This document shows positions 1 through 6,594 of a stretch of DNA of 11,680 bases, in pieces. Under the pieces are notes generated by a model. The model saw nothing but the letters and a program-made list of their open reading frames with translations. It was not told the DNA's origin and did no database searches. Position 1 is the stretch's first letter, and the number at the start of each line of letters is the position of its first letter. The stretch is from NCBI GenBank assembly GCA_003649665.1, contig QMSL01000031.1:1-11680 (forward strand). The letters are read 5' to 3'. A program made the translations under genes and the position numbers. This DNA is from Thermoprotei archaeon. Its GTDB lineage: Archaea; Thermoproteota; Thermoprotei; QMSL01; B3-G16.

Positions 1-2141
1 ACTCCCTCTCTAGCGACCTTATCGAGCCAGATCTCCAATCCGAAATCGCTTGAAAGTGCCATCTCCGCTAAAGCTACTCCTATTCCTCCCTCGGATACAT
101 CATGACATGCAGCAACGTAGCCTCTATCGATCGCTTTTATTACACAGTTAATTGCCCTCTTTGCCTCATTAACATAAACTTTAGGCACATTATTTCCAAC
201 GTATCCTTTAAGCTTAAAGTACTCTGAACCCCCCAGTTCATTGCGTGTGATTCCAATCACGTATATTGGATCCTCAGCTCTCTTTAAATCAACCGTTATG
301 GCCCTTCGTATATCCGGTATTATTCCTAGTGCTGTTATTAGTAGAGTTGGGAGGACTGGACCCAATGGCGATTCATTGTAAAGACTATCCTTCCCGGATA
401 TAAAAGGCGTGCCGAATGCCTTTGCGAAATCATAGCATGCCTTTACAGCTCTGTAAAGTGCACCCAATCTATCCGGCTTCTCGGGGTTTCCCCACGTGAA
501 GTTATCCAATATTGCTATCCTCCTTCCTCCTACGGATACGTTATTCCTTATCGCTTCCTCTATGCTTGAAGCGGCCATCCAGTAAGGATCTATTAAACTA
601 TAGCGAGGCTTAAGTCCCACAGATATGACTATTCCCATGTCGCTATCATCCAATGGCTTTATTACAACTCCGTCGTTTGGCCCTCCATAATCACCCTGGA
701 GGGGCTTAACCACGGTATTTCCTTGAACCTCATGATCATACGTCCTTATGACACATTCCTTACTTGCTATGTTAGGCGACGTAAGAAGACTCAGTAGTTC
801 GTTCTCTAAATCCTCTGGCTCTGGGAATCTTGGCTCCTCATAGCGCCTAGGCTTCCATATGGCCTTTCTAATTAGCTTAGGAGGATGAAGGAGGAAGTCG
901 ACGTCAAGATCTGCTATCAAATGTCCTTTGAAGTATATCTTAATTCTCTTCTCCTTTGTGAACATTCCTATGACCGATACCTCTAATTCCTCCTCCTCGG
1001 CTATCTCTAAAACTCTCTCTATATTCTCCTTAGGTATAGCTAGTAACATCCTCTCTTGGGATTCGGAAATCCATATCTCCCAAGGTGCCATGTCCATTTC
1101 CCTTAAGTGTAATTTGTCGAGATGTACTATGGCTCCACAATTGGCTCTATCCGCCATTTCAGTAACTCCAACCGCTAATCCGCCTCCGCCTAAATCTGTT
1201 ATCCCTGATCCAAGATCCTCATCCCTAATTCTCAATATAGCTCTCCTAAGCTTCTCCTCCTCAATTGGATCTGGAATCTGTACTGCGGAACGTGATACCT
1301 CTTCTGAATCCTCTCTCAGCTCAGCTGAAGCGAAAGTAGCACCATGTATGCCATCTCTTCCTGTCCTATTGCCGATTACTACTATTAAGTCTCCTGGCTT
1401 TACTTTGAATACGTACTTTTCCTTTGGAAGAACTCCTACGCAACCAGCATAGACAACTACGTTACCGACATAGCCCTCATCAAAGTATACTGCACCAGCT
1501 ACCGTAGGTATTCCCATATTATTCCCATAATGCCCTATCCCAGCTACAACACCTCTAAATAGGTATCTAGGATGTTTAATTCCTCTTGGGAGTTTCTCAT
1601 ATGGATAGTCCAAGGGACCAAAGCATAAGACATCTATAACTGCTATTGGTTCAGCCCAAACTCCAAGTATATCTCGTATTACCCCTCCTACCCCTGTTGC
1701 AGCCCCTCCAAATGGATCTATTGCTGAAGGATGATTGTGTGTTTCAACCTTTATCGCTATCGCATAACCCTTAGTGAAGTCGACTATTCCTGCATTATCC
1801 TTTAAAAAGGAGACTATCCATGGAGCATTGACTTCTTCCGTAGCCTTAGCTATATAGCTCTTAAGCATATTTTCGACTAACACCTTCCCTTTTTCATCAA
1901 CAATAATTCCTTTAAACACCTTGTGTCTGCAATGTTCTGACCATAGCTGTCCAATTGTCTGTAACTCTATATCGGTTGGATTTCTCCCTTTTAGCCTAAA
2001 GTACCTCTTCACTTCTCTCATCTCGTTTAAGTTTAAGTTTAACCCCATTCTCTCGCTGATCTCTAGTAGCTCCTTATCCCCTGCATTTATGACATCTATT
2101 TCATATACTTCAAAGGGTAAAGGTAACTTCTTATACCTCAT
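1..2141 (-). CDS. purL: Phosphoribosylformylglycinamidine synthase, synthetase subunit PurL (partial, 3' end missing)
   Basis: Small-type PurL, the ATP-dependent subunit that converts FGAR to FGAM with ammonia supplied by PurQ, with PurS bridging the two. 713 codons are visible without a stop, so only the last few dozen residues are missing (small PurLs are usually about 700-770 residues). Visible motifs are WSEHCRHK near residue 67 (canonical SEHCSHK, holding the catalytic-region His), VETHNHPSAIDPFGGAATG near 132, DLGGGGLAVG near 317, FISGKDSLYNE near 581, LGGSEY near 637 and HDVSEGG near 681. These are typical of the duplicated AIR-synthase-like folds. The start is ATG at 2141, which overlaps the purS stop as ATGA; GGTG at 2150-2153 is a fitting ribosome binding site 8 bases upstream. 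It is the last gene of the operon seen here. No PurQ domain is fused, so a separate purQ is expected, probably further downstream. Confidence 0.97.
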   Translation of the reverse strand, partial: MRYKKLPLPFEVYEIDVINAGDKELLEISERMGLNLNLNEMREVKRYFRLKGRNPTDIELQTIGQLWSEHCRHKVFKGIIVDEKGKVLVENMLKSYIAKATEEVNAPWIVSFLKDNAGIVDFTKGYAIAIKVETHNHPSAIDPFGGAATGVGGVIRDILGVWAEPIAVIDVLCFGPLDYPYEKLPRGIKHPRYLFRGVVAGIGHYGNNMGIPTVAGAVYFDEGYVGNVVVYAGCVGVLPKEKYVFKVKPGDLIVVIGNRTGRDGIHGATFASAELREDSEEVSRSAVQIPDPIEEEKLRRAILRIRDEDLGSGITDLGGGGLAVGVTEMADRANCGAIVHLDKLHLREMDMAPWEIWISESQERMLLAIPKENIERVLEIAEEEELEVSVIGMFTKEKRIKIYFKGHLIADLDVDFLLHPPKLIRKAIWKPRRYEEPRFPEPEDLENELLSLLTSPNIASKECVIRTYDHEVQGNTVVKPLQGDYGGPNDGVVIKPLDDSDMGIVISVGLKPRYSLIDPYWMAASSIEEAIRNNVSVGGRRIAILDNFTWGNPEKPDRLGALYRAVKACYDFAKAFGTPFISGKDSLYNESPLGPVLPTLLITALGIIPDIRRAITVDLKRAEDPIYVIGITRNELGGSEYFKLKGYVGNNVPKVYVNEAKRAINCVIKAIDRGYVAACHDVSEGGIGVALAEMALSSDFGLEIWLDKVAREG

Positions 2142-2398
2142 GCCTCATGCACCGAGAACTTATACCTGTCCTTAACTGGGTTCGCTAAGAGGCGTCTACA
2201 GATCTCATCAATTAGGTATTCCGCTCTCTCCTTAGACTCAGCCTCTATCTCTATTCTATATACCTTCCCTACGCGTACGTTAATAACAGAATATCCCATG
2301 TCGTTAAGCGCTTCTTTAACACTCTTTCCCTCAGCGTCCACAAGTCCTTCTTTAAGCCAAACTTCGACGAGTGCTACGAAGCGAGGCATGCTTATCAC
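2138..2398 (-). CDS. purS: Phosphoribosylformylglycinamidine synthase subunit PurS
   Basis: PurS of 86 residues, close to the usual 80-85. It forms a small alpha/beta dimer that holds PurL and PurQ together in the FGAM synthase complex and is needed for ammonia transfer. The sequence shows the family pattern: a first strand FVALVEVWLKEG, then a segment of the type D-x-x-G-K-S-V (residues 21-27), a helix, the strand NVRVGKVYRIEIE, and a helix with ERAEYLIDEICRRLLANPV. The start given is GTG at 2398, which overlaps the purT stop as GTGA, the same joint as at purF2/purD. An ATG three codons later (2389) is a real alternative; it is preceded by GTGAT, which also resembles a ribosome binding site. 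The gene overlaps purL by 4 bases, and its place between purT and purL fits its partner role. Confidence 0.93.
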   Translation of the reverse strand: MISMPRFVALVEVWLKEGLVDAEGKSVKEALNDMGYSVINVRVGKVYRIEIEAESKERAEYLIDEICRRLLANPVKDRYKFSVHEA

Positions 2399-3762
2399 GT
2401 CTTGTACCTTATATTCTTCTCGGCAAAATGTGCAATATCCTCAGCTATTCTCCTAGCTTCCTCTATATCCTCATGATAAGCTACAGCTAATCCCATTCTC
2501 CTAGTTGGATACGCTACTGGCTTTCCAAAGTACCATACATCCCCTCTATAGCCCTTCCTCCTTATATATGCATATACCCTTCCCGCATTCCATCCCAGAA
2601 CTGGAACTTCCTCGCTGGGTAGGTCATGAGGAGCTAGGATTACATGTGCTACACAGTACTCGCCTTTTATCTTAAGTCTTGTTACTTCCTTGCTTAGAGG
2701 AAGTCCTATTGATGCAAGAAGATGTAGCGCCCCCTCATCTTTCTCAAGAGCCCATCTAGTAACCATCCCTGTATCATGGGGTCTGTTCGCGAATTCACTA
2801 TTGTACACCTTATCGTCTATTACAAACTGCTCTACTGCATAAATGCCTAGCCCACCAAGGTATTCAGCTATTCTCTTAGCGTATTCTTGACACTTCCTTA
2901 CCGCCGCCTCAGATATTGTAGCTGGTAGCCAACTCTCATGATATGTAGCGCCAGGTCTCTTATGCTCAACTGGAGGTAAGAGTGTTGTGACTATATTGCC
3001 ATTTTCATCAAAGTGTCTCAGAACGAGTTGTGTTATCTCAGTTCCCCTCTCCTTTAACTCCTCAAGATATCTCTCTACTACTACTATATCCCCCTTACCT
3101 CTAGCATGTTTCACGGCGTATTCATATGCTTTTTCCACATCTTCCCATTTCTTAGCTATGGTGGTACCATGGCCGCTTGATGTCATTATCGGCTTTATGA
3201 TAAGCGGTAAGCCCATGTCCTTAGCTACTCTCTTTAATTCTTCCTCACTATCCGCGTATTGCCACTCAACGACGGGCACTCCAACTCTTTCAAACAATAG
3301 CTTAGTACTCAATCTATCCATGCCTATGAGCGGAGCATAAGGCGTAGAGACAACATTATACCCCTCCTCCTTGCCTAACTTAAAAACGCGAAGTGTATCC
3401 GCTCTTTCAATCTCTAGATAAATTGCATGTGGCTCCTCAGGGTTTGGTACGTACTTCCGTATGCACTTCTCTAATAGATCGCCATTTAGCATGTCTATTA
3501 TTTCATAATGATCTGCTACGTCTTGAGCAGGGAAACCATCATATCTATCTATGGCAACTGTTCTAATCCCGCCATTAGCACCTCCTAGTTCTCTCTTTGC
3601 AGCAGTTAGTACTAAGTCTCCTAACTCTCCCCCTCCTACAGATATGTACGTAAATGGTTTTTCAGGCCTTAGCTCCTCAAGGGGCCTAAGGTTCCTCTCA
3701 TACTCCTTTCTAAACGATTCCGCTTCCTCTAATATCTTAACTCTATATTCGACTACATCCAT
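2395..3762 (-). CDS. purT: Formate-dependent phosphoribosylglycinamide formyltransferase PurT (GAR transformylase 2)
   Basis: Converts GAR to FGAR using formate and ATP, through formyl phosphate, with no folate cofactor. The 455-residue ATP-grasp protein matches PurT along its length: VGGGELG at about 42-48 (GAR-side nucleotide-like loop), DRYDGFPAQDVADH at 72-85, LEIER at 116-120 (the Glu that contacts GAR in PurT), KPIMTSSGHG at 190-199 (ATP-grasp loop), VEQFV near 310 and NSEFANRPHDTGMVT near 321-335, which supply the Mg-binding Glu residues and the hallmark RPHDTGMVT. It is longer than E. coli PurT (392), with about 35 extra N-terminal residues and a longer C-terminal part. PurK is excluded by the RPHDTGMVT and DRY motifs. 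I chose ATG 3762 because AGGAG lies 8 bases upstream inside the last codons of purD; a longer frame from TTG 3795 has no comparable site. Confidence 0.95.
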   Translation of the reverse strand: MDVVEYRVKILEEAESFRKEYERNLRPLEELRPEKPFTYISVGGGELGDLVLTAAKRELGGANGGIRTVAIDRYDGFPAQDVADHYEIIDMLNGDLLEKCIRKYVPNPEEPHAIYLEIERADTLRVFKLGKEEGYNVVSTPYAPLIGMDRLSTKLLFERVGVPVVEWQYADSEEELKRVAKDMGLPLIIKPIMTSSGHGTTIAKKWEDVEKAYEYAVKHARGKGDIVVVERYLEELKERGTEITQLVLRHFDENGNIVTTLLPPVEHKRPGATYHESWLPATISEAAVRKCQEYAKRIAEYLGGLGIYAVEQFVIDDKVYNSEFANRPHDTGMVTRWALEKDEGALHLLASIGLPLSKEVTRLKIKGEYCVAHVILAPHDLPSEEVPVLGWNAGRVYAYIRRKGYRGDVWYFGKPVAYPTRRMGLAVAYHEDIEEARRIAEDIAHFAEKNIRYKT

Positions 3763-3766
3763 AATA

Positions 3767-5299
3767 TCAACTCCTAATGACCTTAAGCTCATCAAGGAGA
3801 TTCTTAACTGGATCTATCTTTCCTATTTTAGGATGCCAGTCAACCCTCTTACCTAAGATACCTCTCTCCTCACGGTATTTGTAGAGACGTCTAACCCTCT
3901 CAGCTATTTCTGTTCTCTTCCTTATCATTTCCTCACTACCTATGTCGGATCTATAGAAGAGCTCCCATCCATCTAGTAGTCTTACGGGTCTATTGCTTAA
4001 GCATCTCTCTATCTTAATTGATGCTTGCTGTGGACTCTCTCCAAATGCGAGTATCTCAATCATTCTCGAACCTCCTGTTACCATGCTTCCATCTTCCTTG
4101 AGATGTACTGAGCCCCAGTATAGCTTACACCCTGCCTTCTCTATTGCCTTCTCATCCACATAAACGGGATGATTTTTAGCTAGATCCCTGAAGTCTGGAT
4201 AGCCCTTAGGGGCCATTGCTTTTACAACAGTTGCAACCTCAGCGAATTCTATCTTAATCTTGGATAATCTCTCATCTATTATAGCCTCAAAAATGTCTAC
4301 GATATCCGTTTTTAGCATGGCCATTACGTTCACTCCTTCGGGATCTCCTAATCTTGAATACATCTCTATTAGAGTAGGTCCCTCAATTTCAGTAAGCATC
4401 ATCTGGCCTGCTATAAAGCCATGATATCGCTCACCAGTGATCCTTTGTATTGCATCTACCATTGCTTTAACTATCTCGAGACTTCTATCATACTCCTCTT
4501 TAGTTATGAATGGTAGCAGATAACCTCTGCCCGTATACGAGCCCATACCTCCGGTTTCGGGTCCAATATCATATTCGTAAGCATGCTTGTTATCTTGAAC
4601 TAACGGCATTCCAACTACGGTCCTTCCATCTACAAAACATTGAAGAGTATATTCAGGCCCCCATACCTTTTCTTCTATTAAGATTCTCTCCTCTATGTCC
4701 CCGTACTTCTTCATGTATTGCTCTATCCATCGTATATGTCTTTTCTTAAATTGCTTCTTCTCACTCCTCAGATAGACCTGTAAATCCTCCACAACCTTGA
4801 CACCTTTGCCGCCTGCCTGTCTTGCGGGCTTTAACGCTACGTTCTGAAGCCAGGTAAGAGTATCGGCGTGTTTCTCTAAGTCCTCTATAGCTTCCTCATA
4901 TGAGCGGTATGTCTTAAAGAGTAACTTACCGGGTATATTAAACCTCCATTGCAACCTCCTCATTTCTGCTTTTGACATTTCTATTATTGATAAGCTCCTT
5001 TTCGCTCCTATACATGGGATTCCCCTTTTCTCAACTTCATCAGGAACTCCATGGAAATTGGGCTCTTCAGGTCCTATCACCACCATATCGACATTCCACT
5101 TCTCAGCGAGCTCAGCTACTTTAATGGCATCAGTAGTACGTGCTAATGCATATTCACCACCACTTTGCTTCACTATTCTATATATTCCTGGATTTCTTAG
5201 CTCACTCACCCAGTATATTTTTGGGCTGTGAGTACTCCTTGCAATCGCCTCTGCTAATGCGTGCTCTCTAGCTCCACCTCCAACTCCCATTACCTTCAC
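3767..5299 (-). CDS. purD: Phosphoribosylamine-glycine ligase PurD (GAR synthetase)
   Basis: Joins phosphoribosylamine and glycine using ATP to give GAR, step 2 of the pathway. The ATP-grasp protein of 510 residues shows GVGGGAREHALAEA at its N-terminus, VVIGPEEP near 73-80, the ATP-grasp segment ALKPARQAGGKGVKV near 155-169, VQDNKHAYEYDIGPETGGMG near 234-253 and EMYSRLGDPE at 312-321. It is about 80 residues longer than bacterial PurD (E. coli 429): there is an insertion around 172-205 rich in Lys/Arg/Glu, and about 55 residues follow the RSDIG motif near 450. The usual metal-binding Asn of EFNARFGDPE is Tyr here. The start is GTG 5299, which overlaps the stop of the preceding purF paralog as GTGA, sits behind a strong GGAGGAGG and yields MKVMGVGGGAREHA, the family's normal N-terminus. 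ATG codons at 5326 and 5317 are further upstream and are less likely. Confidence 0.94.
   Translation of the reverse strand: MKVMGVGGGAREHALAEAIARSTHSPKIYWVSELRNPGIYRIVKQSGGEYALARTTDAIKVAELAEKWNVDMVVIGPEEPNFHGVPDEVEKRGIPCIGAKRSLSIIEMSKAEMRRLQWRFNIPGKLLFKTYRSYEEAIEDLEKHADTLTWLQNVALKPARQAGGKGVKVVEDLQVYLRSEKKQFKKRHIRWIEQYMKKYGDIEERILIEEKVWGPEYTLQCFVDGRTVVGMPLVQDNKHAYEYDIGPETGGMGSYTGRGYLLPFITKEEYDRSLEIVKAMVDAIQRITGERYHGFIAGQMMLTEIEGPTLIEMYSRLGDPEGVNVMAMLKTDIVDIFEAIIDERLSKIKIEFAEVATVVKAMAPKGYPDFRDLAKNHPVYVDEKAIEKAGCKLYWGSVHLKEDGSMVTGGSRMIEILAFGESPQQASIKIERCLSNRPVRLLDGWELFYRSDIGSEEMIRKRTEIAERVRRLYKYREERGILGKRVDWHPKIGKIDPVKNLLDELKVIRS
3771..3775 (-). promoter_or_regulatory. Ribosome binding site of purT, supports ATG 3762
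   Basis: AGGAG on the minus strand lies 8 bases before ATG 3762, within the last codons of purD. It favours this start over the TTG at 3795, which lies upstream of the site. Confidence 0.65.
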
Positions 5300-6591
5300 G
5301 TTCTCCTCCTCCAGCATGAAAGGCATAATCTATTACATGGAAGACCTATAGCCTTACAGAGACTTTCAATCGAAAGGAAGCTAAAGGTATCCGCACCTAT
5401 AACTTCGGCTATCTCTCTTTCATCAAGAGCTCTAGCTATTAATTCATCAGGAGGTGGGATCTCAATCCCATAGGGACATGAGGATACGAGAGATGGGCTT
5501 CCTATACGCACATGTACTCTCCTAGCTCCCTTTCGCTTAAGATTCCAGACAGTATTTCTTAACGTTGTTCCACGCACTACACTATCATCAATCAATACTA
5601 TATCCTTCCCGTCGATTACGCATTTTATTGGATTCAGCTTAAGCTGTACTCCCACAAGCCTTTCGAATATCGATGGCTTAATTGCGGTTCTCACCTTACG
5701 ACCTGTTGTCACAAATCCAAGTGATACTGGAATTCCTGAACTCTTTGAATAACCTAATGCAAATGGTATTGCTGTTTCAGGGATTCCTATGACTATATCC
5801 GCTTTAACTGGGTGCTCCTTTGCAAGCATTACCCCTATGCTCTCTCTCACCTTATAGATAGGTATGTCGTTTATTATGGAATCAGGCCTAGCTAAATATA
5901 CGTATTCAAAACTACAATATTTAGGTTCGACTTTATCAGCTCCCTTTACCCTACCCCTCTCTATGCTATAGGGATCAAACTTAACTACTTCTCCTGGTTT
6001 TACGCATGCTATATGTTCCATCCCAAGTACATCGAGAGCTGAGGACTCTGAGGCTACAGCGCCAAGATCAAAGCCTAAAGATCCTACTTCAAGTGGCTTT
6101 ACGCCATGTACGTCCCTGCCTGCTATAAGCTCCTGGTTTTCGGTCAAAGCGATGAAGGAATATCCTCCGTTAACTTTTTCGATAATATTTAAGGCAGCTC
6201 TTAAGGCGTTTTTAGTTCTATCTATCTCCTCAGCTAGAAGCTCAGCAAAGGCTCTCCATGATTCCCTTACATCCTCTTCAAGTTCTGGCTTTCCATCACC
6301 AACTAAGATCAACCCTAAGGGATTGCTTACCTCAATGGGGGTTTGTTCCTCAGTTGGCGACACAAAGCCCACTCCGATGAAACCAGGAATAGAGTTAATA
6401 GTTTTCTCATCGAAAGCTTCATCAACGAAACCCTTCTTGGTTACATTATGTAATTCTTTATCAAAGGTTATTATAGATGCGATTTCTTGCCCTCTATGTT
6501 GTAAGGCTAGTAAGCCATAATAAACGAAGCGAGCTAATCTCCAATTCTCCCTTCCAAGGCCAAATGGATATATTCCTAATATTCCTGGCAT
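5296..6591 (-). CDS. PurF paralog with degenerate glutaminase domain and intact PRPP loop
   Basis: Amidophosphoribosyltransferase homologue of 431 residues with the full two-domain layout: an Ntn-hydrolase-like N-terminal half (to about 235) and a type I phosphoribosyltransferase half. The N-terminus is MPGILGIYPF, where the nucleophilic Cys of PurF should follow the start or propeptide, so the glutaminase nucleophile is absent. The motif HVRYAT is FVSPTE (substrate Arg lost), NGN is GDG at 98-100, and the Asp of the TSD motif is gone. In contrast LIDDSVVRGTTLR (333-345) is a canonical PRPP loop, ALGYSKSSGIP (278-288), RTAIKP (301-306) and GVQLKLNP (314-321) match the usual transferase motifs, and Cys226, Cys372, Cys423 and Cys426 match the four ligands of the Bacillus-type 4Fe-4S cluster. 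The ATG is 3 bases after purF1, behind GGGGAGG. The likely role is an ammonia-using or partner subunit with the preceding PurF; a regulatory role is possible. Confidence 0.9.
   Translation of the reverse strand: MPGILGIYPFGLGRENWRLARFVYYGLLALQHRGQEIASIITFDKELHNVTKKGFVDEAFDEKTINSIPGFIGVGFVSPTEEQTPIEVSNPLGLILVGDGKPELEEDVRESWRAFAELLAEEIDRTKNALRAALNIIEKVNGGYSFIALTENQELIAGRDVHGVKPLEVGSLGFDLGAVASESSALDVLGMEHIACVKPGEVVKFDPYSIERGRVKGADKVEPKYCSFEYVYLARPDSIINDIPIYKVRESIGVMLAKEHPVKADIVIGIPETAIPFALGYSKSSGIPVSLGFVTTGRKVRTAIKPSIFERLVGVQLKLNPIKCVIDGKDIVLIDDSVVRGTTLRNTVWNLKRKGARRVHVRIGSPSLVSSCPYGIEIPPPDELIARALDEREIAEVIGADTFSFLSIESLCKAIGLPCNRLCLSCWRRRT
5303..5312 (-). promoter_or_regulatory. Strong ribosome binding site of purD, supports the GTG start
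   Basis: GGAGGAGGAG on the minus strand lies just ahead of GTG 5299 (the first GGAGG is 8 bases away) and within the last codons of the purF paralog. It is downstream of the alternative ATG codons at 5326 and 5317, so it can only serve the GTG, whose first base pairs overlap the upstream stop as GTGA. Confidence 0.75.
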
Positions 6592-6594
6592 ATA

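Noticed and set aside
206..219. 14-base palindrome CTTTAAGCTTAAAG
   Set aside because: It lies inside purL in codons of an ordinary conserved stretch (YFKLKG); with AT-rich codons such a palindrome is probably chance.
928..1452. Plus-strand open frame of 174 codons, and similar plus-strand frames at 2987-3340, 3551-3856, 6152-6520 and elsewhere
   Set aside because: All lie opposite strongly conserved purine genes, are rich in Ser/Leu/Pro as expected from reading those genes backwards, and have no recognisable motif or ribosome binding site.
2022..2040. Small direct repeat (AACTTA repeated) near the start of purL
   Set aside because: It only encodes LNLNLN in a variable region and shows no sign of a larger repeat array.
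5296..6591. The second purF as a pseudogene
   Set aside because: It has no stop or frameshift over 431 codons, a strong ribosome binding site, a tight overlap with purD, and keeps all PRPP-loop and iron-sulfur ligand residues.
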